Shown here one piece after another: positions 1 through 6,899 of a stretch of 64,000 nucleotides of DNA (position 1 is the stretch's first letter; each line of letters opens with the position of its first letter). The DNA comes from Pseudomonas putida NBRC 14164. Lineage in GTDB: Bacteria > Pseudomonadota > Gammaproteobacteria > Pseudomonadales > Pseudomonadaceae. Where the stretch lies: contig NC_021505.1 in the NCBI RefSeq assembly GCF_000412675.1, positions 2,288,501-2,352,500 of the forward strand, in the 5' to 3' direction. The position numbers and the translations under genes are program-made. The notes under the pieces were generated by a model, which did no database searches, was not told the DNA's origin, and saw only the letters and a program-made list of their open reading frames with translations.

Positions 1-70
1 GAGCTCCTGACGAAAAAGTGGCTTGAAGGATGAACCGATCGAGCAGCCTTGCATCTGGCTGTCGAATCGA

Positions 71-112
71 AAATTAGCCTCAAGCTAAAATATGGTCAAT
101 AGCTGGCAGCTA
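71..112 (-). promoter_or_regulatory. Leftward promoter with two CI-type operators
   Basis: On the minus strand a -35 TTGACC (94-99) and a -10 TAATTT (71-76) are separated by exactly 17 bases. A dyad TTAGC-N5-GCTAA (74-88) covers the spacer and the first half of the -10. A second, shorter dyad TAGC-N5-GCTA (100-112) lies just upstream of the -35. The promoter reads out of the window: bases 3-7 read AGGAG on the minus strand, so a gene probably starts just left of position 1. The same operator recurs next to the repressor gene at 603-1427, which is the likely binding protein. Confidence 0.6.
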
Positions 113-208
113 AATAAATTCGCTCTGAGACAAATTACCTGCTGGCGAAATTTTTCTGTGACAGGGCTTTACGCTGGATTTGGGGGTGAGATAAGCTTTC
201 GTCGAGCA

Positions 209-224
209 CTGTACGAATATACAG
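209..224 (+). promoter_or_regulatory. LexA (SOS) box
   Basis: The site reads CTGT-N8-ACAG with an AT-rich centre, a perfect match to the gammaproteobacterial LexA box core. It ends 16 bases before the ATG of the DUF1654 gene at 241, so LexA bound here should block that gene until DNA damage. LexA binding is inferred from the motif only. Confidence 0.65.
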
Positions 225-240
225 CTATCAGGATGAGAAT

Positions 241-564
241 ATGTCTAAGCACATGAATGCAGCACCCCAGCAGCATCAGGAAATGACCGGAGTAGAGCGG
301 CTTGGCCTGCGGGTGTCGTCGATGATCAACCACCCGCTCGCACAGACGCAGCGCTGGGTCGTCGTGCATCGCCTGGATTCCGACGGTGATGCGGAGTGGG
401 AGGAAGTGATGGGCCTGCTGTCCGACACGCCTGAGTTGGACCTGACGTTCAACGACGACGAAAGCGTCACCGTGCGCTGGGAGCGTAGCAGTGTGGAGGA
501 GCGTGACGACTTTATCGTCGAGCAGTTCAGCAAGGAGGAGGTTGAAGCGGCAGCGCCTTTCTGA
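241..564 (+). CDS. DUF1654 family small protein, SOS-box controlled
   Basis: A 107-residue acidic soluble protein that I recognise as the Pseudomonas DUF1654 family. Members are small, of unknown function, and common in and near Pseudomonas prophages. No signal peptide, membrane segment or known catalytic motif is visible. The C-terminal half is rich in Asp and Glu. The ATG is preceded by AGGA about nine bases upstream. A perfect LexA box at 209-224 suggests induction by DNA damage. The gene lies between the repressor gene, with which it is convergent, and a leftward promoter carrying that repressor's operators. A role in the prophage or SOS response is inferred from context only. Confidence 0.75.
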   Translation: MSKHMNAAPQQHQEMTGVERLGLRVSSMINHPLAQTQRWVVVHRLDSDGDAEWEEVMGLLSDTPELDLTFNDDESVTVRWERSSVEERDDFIVEQFSKEEVEAAAPF

Positions 565-574
565 GCGTTATGCA

Positions 575-597
575 AAGCCCGCCTGGGTGGCGGGCTT
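575..597. terminator. Hairpin between convergent genes
   Basis: A perfect 9-bp stem (575-583 with 589-597) and a 5-base loop lie between the stop of the DUF1654 gene and the stop of the convergent repressor gene. No long T-run follows on either strand, so it may be a weak bidirectional terminator. Confidence 0.5.
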
Positions 598-602
598 CGG
601 CT

Positions 603-1427
603 TCATACCAGGTGCGCATTCCACACCAAGAGCACCCTGGCCTGAATGTAGGTTTCTTCCCGGCGAATCATGCGGTCCTTGTGCCGCGAGTTGTCGGAAA
701 TCATCTCGAAGTGGTCATCGTCAGCGATCTGCAATCGCTTGATATAGATGTGATCACCCCAGGAGAAGAAGTAGATGCCATCGCCGACAAACTCGCGGAT
801 GCTGACATCGACGATCAGCGGGTCGCGGTGCTTGATGGTCGGCTCCATCGACTGGCCCCAGCCGGTGATCATCTTCAGGTGGTGGTGTTCAGTGAACGCC
901 ACACCCAGCTCGCGAAGATGGCTGGGGCTGACGCGAACGTCCTTGAACATCTCGGGGTAGTCGTGGGGGATCTGGCCACCGCCCATGGCGGCCCGCACAT
1001 CGTAGTGGGCAATCCACACTTCGTCACCGACCAGGCCCGGGCGAACAAAGTCAGCCTTTATCAGCGTGGCATCCTGCGGTTCTTCTGCAGCGGCCAGCAG
1101 CCTTTGCCGGGTTTCTTCAGGGATTCCCTTGCCGCTTCGGGCAAGCATCTGCATGACCAGGTCGGCCGCCGAAAGCTTGCCTTCGCCCGCTTCGACCGAC
1201 GGCTGCACGGGGTCGCCTGCCGACAGTGCGTCGAACCAACCCCGGGGCAGGCCTTCGATGCCCTCGATTCTGCGGGCCACATCATCGCCCAGGTTTTTCG
1301 CGGTCTTGTCGGAAAGAATCTGGCTCAGGTGTGCAGGCGCCATCCCCCAGCGTTCTGCGCAGGATCCCTTCTTCTGGCTGCCGATAAGCTTGACCAGGTT
1401 GTGCTTGCGAATGTCGTAGATGTCCAT
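603..1427 (-). CDS. LexA/CI-type phage repressor (XRE HTH + S24 peptidase)
   Basis: A 274-residue self-cleaving repressor. The N-terminal ~70 residues form a Cro/CI-type helix-turn-helix (around AERWGMAPAHLSQILS). The C-terminal half is an S24 peptidase domain with Ser193 in GQSMEPT and Lys230 in YIKRLQ. The 37-residue spacing equals that of the LexA Ser-Lys dyad. A likely linker cleavage region is AAMGGG. Start choice is uncertain: I prefer ATG 1427 (MDIYDIRKHN), because the longer frame from ATG 1472 would place a perfect operator dyad inside the gene; ATG 1439 is also possible. None has a strong Shine-Dalgarno. It probably represses the outward promoters at 71-99 and 1487-1515 and its own gene, and is lost on RecA activation. 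It resembles prophage C repressors more than host LexA. Confidence 0.9.
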   Translation of the reverse strand: MDIYDIRKHNLVKLIGSQKKGSCAERWGMAPAHLSQILSDKTAKNLGDDVARRIEGIEGLPRGWFDALSAGDPVQPSVEAGEGKLSAADLVMQMLARSGKGIPEETRQRLLAAAEEPQDATLIKADFVRPGLVGDEVWIAHYDVRAAMGGGQIPHDYPEMFKDVRVSPSHLRELGVAFTEHHHLKMITGWGQSMEPTIKHRDPLIVDVSIREFVGDGIYFFSWGDHIYIKRLQIADDDHFEMISDNSRHKDRMIRREETYIQARVLLVWNAHLV

Positions 1428-1446
1428 AGGACGAAGCATGCCAGTG

Positions 1447-1463
1447 TTTAGCTTGCTGCTAAA
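1447..1463. promoter_or_regulatory. CI-type operator upstream of the repressor gene
   Basis: A perfect dyad TTTAGC-N5-GCTAAA, the best copy of the operator in this window, lies 20 bases upstream of the preferred repressor start. A back-to-back pair GCTAA-A-TTAGC follows at 1474-1484. The position fits autoregulation of the repressor. Confidence 0.6.
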
Positions 1464-1486
1464 TGTGCGCATGGCTAAATTAGCTC

Positions 1487-1515
1487 TTGTTGCAATGTTA
1501 GCTGTAGGCTAAATT
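1487..1515 (+). promoter_or_regulatory. Rightward promoter with embedded CI-type operator
   Basis: A -35 TTGTTG (1487-1492) and a -10 TAAATT (1510-1515) are 17 bases apart. The operator TTAGC-N5-GCTAA (1498-1512) starts five bases after the -35 and overlaps the first three bases of the -10. This is exactly the geometry of the leftward promoter at 71-99. It should drive the gene at 1592 and be shut by the repressor. Confidence 0.6.
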
Positions 1516-1591
1516 AAATCCATCAACAAGAAAAGCCACTGAGGCATTTTTGTCCAGGGCTCGTCGCATCATCATCGGTAAAGAGGTTTAC

Positions 1592-1906
1592 ATGGATCCG
1601 ACTGACCTCGGCCCGGGCACAGTCACTTGGCTGAGCGGCACGGGCACTGTGCTGCTAGGTGCATTTCTATGGCTGCGCAAGTGGCTGTCCCGGGATGCAG
1701 CCGAGCGTGCGATGGACAACGCAGATATTGCAGTTATCCGCCGCCTGACCGAGTTGCTGGACATTGAGCGGGACGCCCGGCGAGAGGCAGAAGCCAAAGC
1801 TGATCAGCTCGCCAGGGAGCGCAACGATCTGGTGCTGACCGTAGGGCGGCTGCAAGGCAAAGTGCTGGCGCTGACGAGCCAGCTGCGGCGTAGCTCACAA
1901 CGCTGA
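1592..1906 (+). CDS. Small membrane-anchored coiled-coil protein, unknown function
   Basis: A 104-residue protein with one hydrophobic segment at about residues 11-31 (TWLSGTGTVLLGAFLWL). It is followed by a charged helical region rich in Ala, Glu and Arg (about 35-95) that looks like a coiled coil. The start at ATG 1592 has AAGAGG five bases upstream; an upstream in-frame start at 1550 lacks one. It is the first gene on the right side of the repressor-controlled divergent promoter, where phages place early or lysis functions. The shape would suit a spanin- or holin-associated protein, but I recognise no family and do not assign a function. Confidence 0.65.
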   Translation: MDPTDLGPGTVTWLSGTGTVLLGAFLWLRKWLSRDAAERAMDNADIAVIRRLTELLDIERDARREAEAKADQLARERNDLVLTVGRLQGKVLALTSQLRRSSQR

Positions 1907-1938
1907 GCCAACATTGGGGTGACAGGGCCGGCAAAAAC

Positions 1939-1966
1939 CAAAAAAAAGCCCGCCAAATTGGCGGGC
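1939..1966 (-). terminator. Rho-independent terminator of the small gene at 2003-2185
   Basis: A perfect 7-bp GC stem (1948-1954 with 1960-1966) and a 5-base loop are followed, in minus-strand reading, by a T-rich tract (plus-strand A-run 1939-1947). It ends transcription coming from the gene at 2003-2185. Confidence 0.75.
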
Positions 1967-2002
1967 CATAAGGGCGTAGGGAGCAACGCACAACAAATTC
2001 GG

Positions 2003-2185
2003 TCAGGCGACCAAGGTGCCTGGTTGCAGCTGTTCAGCCAGGGCTTGGGCCGAGGCAAGGGATGGCATTGGCCCGCTCACGGCTTCGCCGTTGCGCACCA
2101 GGTACCAGCATGCCAGCAGGCCCTGCTCACGCAGTGAAGTGGGGACGGCGCTGCCGACAACGGACATGATCTGGATAGTGGCCAT
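2003..2185 (-). CDS. Small conserved hypothetical protein
   Basis: A 60-residue protein without a signal peptide or membrane segment. The support is a strong Shine-Dalgarno (AGGAGG, six bases before the ATG) and a canonical terminator directly downstream at 1939-1966, which together mark an independent small transcription unit. The central WYLVRNGEAVSGPM stretch resembles small Pseudomonas proteins of unknown role. No function can be given. Confidence 0.6.
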   Translation of the reverse strand: MATIQIMSVVGSAVPTSLREQGLLACWYLVRNGEAVSGPMPSLASAQALAEQLQPGTLVA

Positions 2186-2279
2186 GAGGACCTCCTGTGA
2201 AACATGGCTCTACCATACGCAGCAGCCTGGGCGGTTTGAAATCAACTTCCTCGATAGTGGTCATTAGTTCTATCAACCC

Positions 2280-2624
2280 TTACCAGCGCGGTGGGCCGTA
2301 ATACACCGGGGGCGGGCCGTAGTAGGTGCGGTAGCCCGGGGGCGGTGGTGCCGGCGCGTAGTACGGCTGGTAATACACCGGCTGCGGCGGTGGTTGCACG
2401 TAGACCGGCGGCGGCCCGTAATAGACCGGCTGGCGTTCGACGTACACCGTACGGTCACGCCCGCCATAAACCGTCGCGCCTACCACAGCGCCGACCACCG
2501 CCGCACCCAGGAGCGGGCCCGGCCCATACCAGCCACCGCCGCCATGGCCGCCGTGGGCAGCAGCGGGCCCGCTGATGGCCAAGGCGCCGACCAGCAGGGC
2601 GATTCCGGGAATGTGACGGTTCAT
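2280..2624 (-). CDS. Secreted Gly/Pro/Tyr-rich small protein
   Basis: A 114-residue protein with a clear signal peptide (hydrophobic residues 7-21, probable cleavage after PAAAH or just before it). A Gly/His-rich patch and a short hydrophobic Gly/Ala/Val segment (about 38-52) follow. The C-terminal half is a low-complexity tail of Pro, Tyr and Gly with repeated PVYYGPP and PPPVY units. GAGG precedes the ATG. It should be exported to the periplasm or envelope. The Gly-zipper-like middle segment recalls small envelope stress proteins, but I assign no function. Confidence 0.7.
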   Translation of the reverse strand: MNRHIPGIALLVGALAISGPAAAHGGHGGGGWYGPGPLLGAAVVGAVVGATVYGGRDRTVYVERQPVYYGPPPVYVQPPPQPVYYQPYYAPAPPPPGYRTYYGPPPVYYGPPRW

Positions 2625-2785
2625 AGAGCAACCTCGCAGAGAAACCCCACGTTCGGGGCCTTACTAATATGACTCCAGTCTCTGTCAGCTGAGCACAGGG
2701 GAACGGTAAAGGTTGTGTAAGGGACGACCAGTGGTTGGCTCTGTTACGCTGAACAAACGTTTCAGTTATGACAAAGGAGCAGGTT

Positions 2786-3607
2786 ATGTCGACAACTCCC
2801 AGCAGGGATACCGTGCTGTGCATCTCCCTGGCCGGCCGCCCCGGCACCTTCGGCGTTCGTTTTCACAACCACCTGTACCAGCAGTTGGGCCTGGACTTCT
2901 ACTACAAGGCCATGCGCACCGATGACCTGCCTGCGGCGGTGGCGGGGATCCGCGCGCTGGGTATCCGCGGTTGCGGCGTGTCGATGCCGTACAAGGAGGC
3001 CTGCATGGCATTGGTCGACGAAATCGACCCGTCGGCAGCGGCCATCGAGTCGGTCAATACCTTGGTCAATACCGATGGCCACCTGAAAGCCTACAACACC
3101 GATTACCTGGCCGTGCGCCAGTTGCTGGCGCAGCATCAGGTCGATCCGGGCACCGCCTTTGCCTTGCGTGGCAGTGGTGGGATGGCCAAGGCCGTGGCCA
3201 GTGCCCTGCGTGATGCCGGCTTTGCAGAAGGCATCATCGTTGCGCGCAACGAGCAGGCCGGTCGGCAACTGGCGGATGTGTGCGGCTATCGATGGGTGGC
3301 GGAGCTGGGCGACATCTGCCCGCCGATGCTGGTGAACGTGACGCCGATCGGTATGGCAGGCGGGCCGGAGGCAGAGGCGCTGGCGTTTTCCGAGCAGGCC
3401 ATAGCGGCGGCGGAGCGGGTGTTTGATGTGGTGGCGATGCCGGCACAGACGCCGTTGATCCGCCGGGCCCAGGCGTTGGGCAAGCCGGTGATTACCGGGT
3501 TGGAGGTGATTGCGCTGCAGGCGCTGGAGCAGTTTGTGCTGTACACGGGTATCCGGCCGACGCGGGCGCAGGTAGATGCGGCAGTGGCTTACGCCCGGGA
3601 TATCTAG
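2786..3607 (+). CDS. Shikimate dehydrogenase-like oxidoreductase (AroE-like paralogue)
   Basis: A 273-residue member of the shikimate/quinate dehydrogenase family (NAD(P)-dependent reduction of 3-dehydroshikimate-type ketones). The catalytic Lys is kept in SMPYKEA and the Asp in AYNTDYL. The nucleotide-binding turn is GSGGMAK, and the substrate-side motif is NVTPIGM where canonical AroE has N-A-T-S-x-G-M. These departures suggest a paralogue such as the AroE-like/Ael1 or SdhL groups of P. putida rather than the housekeeping AroE. ATG 2786 follows AAGGAG; an in-frame ATG at 2768 precedes that site. The gene stands alone, divergent from the secreted protein gene, so its substrate is not shown. 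Confidence 0.85.
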   Translation: MSTTPSRDTVLCISLAGRPGTFGVRFHNHLYQQLGLDFYYKAMRTDDLPAAVAGIRALGIRGCGVSMPYKEACMALVDEIDPSAAAIESVNTLVNTDGHLKAYNTDYLAVRQLLAQHQVDPGTAFALRGSGGMAKAVASALRDAGFAEGIIVARNEQAGRQLADVCGYRWVAELGDICPPMLVNVTPIGMAGGPEAEALAFSEQAIAAAERVFDVVAMPAQTPLIRRAQALGKPVITGLEVIALQALEQFVLYTGIRPTRAQVDAAVAYARDI

Positions 3608-3612
3608 TTACT

Positions 3613-3720
3613 CCTGTGCTGGCCCCTTCGCGGGCCTGCCCGCTCCCACAGGTATTGCACACATGTCAGTGCGTGAGTTCCCTGTGGGAGCGGGCAAGCC
3701 CGCGAAGAGGCCGGTACAGG
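3613..3720. repeat. Paired REP element
   Basis: Two inverted copies of the P. putida REP unit (core CGCGGGC-x-TGCCCGCTCCCACAG and its reverse) lie between the convergent stops of the AroE-like gene and the small gene at 3732. Confidence 0.85.
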
Positions 3721-3731
3721 GAGCTGGAATG

Positions 3732-3974
3732 TCAGAACACCTTGTGCCCGTCATCCAGCTGCTGGTCGACCAGGGCCCGGCCATGGGCCAGCGACACATG
3801 CTGCGCATTCTCAAGGCTGGAGAAAAACTTCATTGGCATCGACAGGCGCTTGCTGGTATGCCCGTCGGGCGCGGTGATCATGCAGCCGGCGGCGTAGGGC
3901 AGGGGGGAGTCGGGGTGGGGCATCACGCTGGCGGTGATGGTGTGCTCGCGGTATTCACAGTGAAGAGATTGCAT
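3732..3974 (-). CDS. Conserved hypothetical protein
   Basis: An 80-residue soluble protein from ATG 3974, with an AGG-containing site just upstream. It has two Cys (positions 6 and 31), several His, and a central segment AAGCMITAPDGH that looks like part of a small beta-rich domain. It ends just before the REP pair and is followed upstream by gloA in the same orientation, about 100 bases away. I recognise no family with a known function. Confidence 0.6.
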   Translation of the reverse strand: MQSLHCEYREHTITASVMPHPDSPLPYAAGCMITAPDGHTSKRLSMPMKFFSSLENAQHVSLAHGRALVDQQLDDGHKVF

Positions 3975-4028
3975 CGTCCTTACCTCGCTGTGGCATGTGA
4001 AGCAGTTACCTTCATATACCACAGCAAG

Positions 4029-4048
4029 GGGCCGGGAGTTCCCGGCCC
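4029..4048 (-). terminator. Hairpin downstream of gloA
   Basis: An 8-bp perfect GC stem (4029-4036 with 4041-4048) lies 23 bases beyond the gloA stop. Only a weak T-content follows on the minus strand, so termination is probable but not certain. Confidence 0.45.
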
Positions 4049-4071
4049 GACGAGCGAACGACGACGAACGC

Positions 4072-4599
4072 TTAGCCCTTGAGCTCGGTCGGCTGGATCA
4101 CTTCGACCCAGTAACCGTCCGGGTCCTTGACGAAGGCCAGGTGGTTCATGCGCCCGTCCTGCAGGCGTTTCTGGAAGGGTACTTCCAGTGCTTCGAAGCG
4201 CGCACAAGCTGCGCGCACATCCGGCACGGAGATGCAGATGTGGCCAAACCCGCGCGGGTCGGTGTTGCCGTTGTGGTAAGCAAACTCGGCATCGTTTTCG
4301 GTGCCGTGGTTGTGGGTCAGCTCCAGTACGCCAGGGATCGACTTCATCCACTGGTGGCGTGCGGCGTCATCAGCGGGAATCTGCGCCGGGTCGACCAGGG
4401 CCAGGAAGTACAGGCTGAAGGCGGCTTCCGGGAAATCGCGCTTGTCCACCAGGCGGAAGCCCAGCACGCGGGTGTAGAAGTCCAGCGACTTCTTGATGTC
4501 CTTGACCCGCAGCATGGTGTGGTTGAAGACGAATTGGGCGGTAGCGGCATCCGGTTGGGCGGTGACGCCAGGCAGGGTTTGCAGATCGTGCAGGCTCAT
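4072..4599 (-). CDS. gloA: Lactoylglutathione lyase (glyoxalase I)
   Basis: A 175-residue glyoxalase I, which isomerises the hemithioacetal of methylglyoxal and glutathione to S-lactoylglutathione in the cytoplasm. Two VOC half-domains are visible: FNHTMLRVKDIKKSLDFYT near the start with its metal His, and GFGHICISVPDV in the second half. Further expected ligands are in LELTHNHGTE and DGYWVEVIQ. The length and insertions match the long Zn-type Pseudomonas/eukaryote-like class. ATG 4599 follows AGGAG. It is a monocistronic detoxification gene. The family is clear from the sequence. Confidence 0.95.
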   Translation of the reverse strand: MSLHDLQTLPGVTAQPDAATAQFVFNHTMLRVKDIKKSLDFYTRVLGFRLVDKRDFPEAAFSLYFLALVDPAQIPADDAARHQWMKSIPGVLELTHNHGTENDAEFAYHNGNTDPRGFGHICISVPDVRAACARFEALEVPFQKRLQDGRMNHLAFVKDPDGYWVEVIQPTELKG

Positions 4600-4689
4600 G
4601 GGAACTCCTGAGACGGGGCCGGGCGCAGGGCACCGGCAAAACAGACAGGCTGGCCATGATACGGCAGTGCGCTGATTGCGCAAATGAAA

Positions 4690-4739
4690 GCGCCCTGCAC
4701 AAGGCAGGGCGCTAGAATTAGAGGCCCGCATGTGCGGGC
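4690..4739. terminator. Two adjacent hairpins
   Basis: A 9-bp stem (4690-4698 with 4704-4712) is followed by a 7-bp stem (4724-4730 with 4733-4739). They lie between the 5' side of gloA and the 3' end of the MvaT-like gene and may terminate the latter's transcript, although no strong T-run is present. Confidence 0.4.
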
Positions 4740-4818
4740 GCGTGGGGTCGCTAGTCCTTTAGCTGTCTCGATACTGAGCCAGCCCTTGTGAAAAAAGTGT
4801 GAAGCAAGTGTGGACGTT

Positions 4819-5181
4819 TCATCCGCGTACCCAGCTTTCTACCGTGGCGCCCCCGTACTGTTCTTTCCAGGCCTTGAGGCCCCGGTGGTTCCCACCTTTG
4901 GTCTCGATCCGCTCGCCGGTGTGCGGGTTCTGATAAACCTTTACCACGCGCGGACGGCGCTGTTGTTTGGGCGCTGTGCTGGTACCCCTGCTTACCGCCT
5001 TGGGGTCGAGGATGGCGATGATATCGCGCAGGCTCTTGTCATAGCTTTTCATCAGGCCGACTAGTTTCTGCTCGAATTCGATTTCGCGTTTGAGGCCGGC
5101 ATCCTTTTTCAAGGCTTCCAGTTGCGCGATCTGCTCCTGGAGCGCTTTTTCGGCAGCACGAAACTCTGCAAGTCTGGACAC
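4819..5181 (-). CDS. turB: MvaT/H-NS-family xenogeneic silencer (TurB-like)
   Basis: A 120-residue nucleoid protein. The N-terminal ~60 residues form the coiled-coil oligomerisation region (AEFRAAEKALQEQIAQLEAL). A basic linker with QQRRPR follows, and then the C-terminal AT-hook-like DNA-binding domain (VKVYQNPHTGERIETKGGN, LKAWKEQYG). MvaT proteins bind AT-rich DNA and silence acquired genes. The start is GTG 5181 with AGGAG nine bases upstream. The neighbourhood (gloA, OprD porin, cobF) is the one I remember for turB in P. putida, hence the symbol; other MvaT paralogues are possible. AT-rich gaps in this window, such as 44140-44340, would be natural targets. Confidence 0.9.
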   Translation of the reverse strand: MSRLAEFRAAEKALQEQIAQLEALKKDAGLKREIEFEQKLVGLMKSYDKSLRDIIAILDPKAVSRGTSTAPKQQRRPRVVKVYQNPHTGERIETKGGNHRGLKAWKEQYGGATVESWVRG

Positions 5182-5530
5182 TGTAATCACTCCTGTACGT
5201 CGGTCGTGGCAGGGCGTGACGAACATTGAATACGCATAAAAACGCCAGCCACGCGGGTGGGTTCCGCTGTTCGCTGATATCGAGTGTAGTCATTCATGGG
5301 TACTTGGTAAACTGCTAACTTTTGTAAGTAAGGCGGGAACTTTCCTAGTTTTGCGTGCGGTATTTTCCGGGTTTTTTGCGCCTGCCCTTCGGCACGTTTA
5401 GACCATGGTCCAATGGCCTGTGCCAGAGCCTTTGCGCGATCATTTCAGATGATGGCCGGCGATTGTTCGGCCTTGTCGCAGTGCCGTGGCCAGTTCGTGC
5501 CACAGTGTGTAATCTCGCCTTTGATTCTGG
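5182..5530. other. Divergent intergenic region with turB promoter
   Basis: This gap of about 350 bases separates turB and the porin gene. On the minus strand a -35 TTTACC (5306-5311) and a -10 TACACT (5283-5288), 17 bases apart, would serve turB with a leader of about 100 bases. I found no convincing promoter or operator for the porin and no small gene. Confidence 0.4.
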
Positions 5531-6832
5531 ATGTTCCCTCGCATGTTTTCCCCTTTCCCCCTCGCCCCTGGGCGCCGTGTTGCCGGCCTGTTCCTGTTGT
5601 GTGCCGGCGTCAACGCCCAGGCCGCCGGTTTTCTTGAAGACAGCAGCGCCAAGATTGAAGCACGCAATGTCTATTTCAACCGGGATTTTCGTGACGGCCA
5701 TAGCAGTTCCAGCCAAGGTGCGTCCAAGCGGGAAGAATGGGCACAAGGTTTCATCCTTAATGTGCAGTCGGGTTATACCCAGGGCCCGGTAGGTTTTGGC
5801 GTGGATGCGCTGGGCATGTTCGGTTTCAAACTCGACTCCAGCCCGGCCGACAGTAACAGCGGCTTGCTGCCTTCTTCCGGGCATGATCCTCGGCACTCGG
5901 CTGACCAGTACGCGAAGATGGGGCTGGCGGCCAAGGTCAAGGTGTCCAATACCGTGTTCAAGTACGGCTCGATGATGCCCGATGTGCCCTTGCTCAAATA
6001 CAACGATGGCCGCCTGCTGCCTACCATGTTCCATGGCGCCATGCTCACGTCTGAGGAAGTGCGCGACTTGAAGTTCACCCTGGCCCGCCTGGACAAATAC
6101 ACCGCACGGGATTCGACCGACCGCCAGGACATTCGCGTGCACTGCAAGAACAAGCGCTATGCCTGCGATATCGAAGCCGACCACTTCGACCTGGCTGGTG
6201 TCGATTACCGCTTCAACGAGCGAATCAGTGCCCAGTACCAGGTGGCCAAGCTGGAAAACATCTACCGCCAGCACTTCCTCGGCCTGGTCGCCAGCCAGCC
6301 GTTGGCGGTGGGCAGCCTGTCGGCTGACCTGCGCCTGATCAAGAGTGATGACATTGGCAATGCCCGCGCGGGTGCAATCGACCATCGCGCCTTCAGCGGC
6401 ATGCTCGGCTACAGCCTGGGCGGCCACAAGATCAGTGCCGGCCGGCAGCGGATGTATGGCGACAGCGCCATGCCCTACCTGGATGGCAGCAACCCGTACC
6501 TGGTCAACTATGCCCAGGTCAACGACTTCGCCGCCGCTCAGGAGCGTTCCTGGCAGGTGCGTTACGACTATGACTTCAAGGCGCTGGGCGTGCCCGGCCT
6601 GACCTTCTTCACCCGGTACATCAACGGCGACAATATCAAGGTGCCGGGCAGCAGCGCCGAAGGCAAGGAATGGGAGCGCGACACCGAGTTCAAGTACCAG
6701 GTGCAAAGTGGCACTTTCAAGGATGTCAGCGTGCGCCTGCGTAATTCCACCTATCGCAGCAACTATGAGAAGTGGGCGCGTGACATGGATGAGACACGTG
6801 TCATTGTCAGCTACAACTTCTCGATCTTCTAG
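5531..6832 (+). CDS. OprD-family outer membrane porin
   Basis: A 433-residue precursor of an OprD-type substrate-specific channel. A signal peptide ends near AQAAGF, and the mature start GFLEDSSAKIEARNVYFNR is typical of OprD proteins. The body has alternating beta-strand patterns and the chain ends in VSYNFSIF with the terminal Phe needed for outer membrane insertion. OprD porins carry amino acids, aromatic acids or other small acids; the substrate cannot be told from the sequence. ATG 5531 and ATG 5543 are both possible and neither has a strong ribosome site. The gene is followed 67 bases later by cobF, with which it shares no evident function. Confidence 0.9.
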   Translation: MFPRMFSPFPLAPGRRVAGLFLLCAGVNAQAAGFLEDSSAKIEARNVYFNRDFRDGHSSSSQGASKREEWAQGFILNVQSGYTQGPVGFGVDALGMFGFKLDSSPADSNSGLLPSSGHDPRHSADQYAKMGLAAKVKVSNTVFKYGSMMPDVPLLKYNDGRLLPTMFHGAMLTSEEVRDLKFTLARLDKYTARDSTDRQDIRVHCKNKRYACDIEADHFDLAGVDYRFNERISAQYQVAKLENIYRQHFLGLVASQPLAVGSLSADLRLIKSDDIGNARAGAIDHRAFSGMLGYSLGGHKISAGRQRMYGDSAMPYLDGSNPYLVNYAQVNDFAAAQERSWQVRYDYDFKALGVPGLTFFTRYINGDNIKVPGSSAEGKEWERDTEFKYQVQSGTFKDVSVRLRNSTYRSNYEKWARDMDETRVIVSYNFSIF

Positions 6833-6899
6833 GCGAGCTTTTTGCCAAATACCGGCGGCCGCCTGACAATGGCTGCTGGTTCCCGCAAAGGGCAGGGCA

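Noticed and set aside
1..33. A short plus-strand reading frame ending in TGA at 31-33, possibly the tail of a gene
   Set aside because: Only ten codons are visible and they overlap a predicted minus-strand promoter leader and ribosome site, so a gene tail is not supported.
2680..2710. A LexA-like CTGT...ACAG near the AroE-like gene
   Set aside because: The spacing between half-sites is nine, not eight, and the centre is GC-rich.
4713..4818. Possible tRNA or small RNA between gloA and turB because of stacked hairpins
   Set aside because: No cloverleaf, anticodon arm or CCA end can be drawn; the hairpins are better read as terminators.
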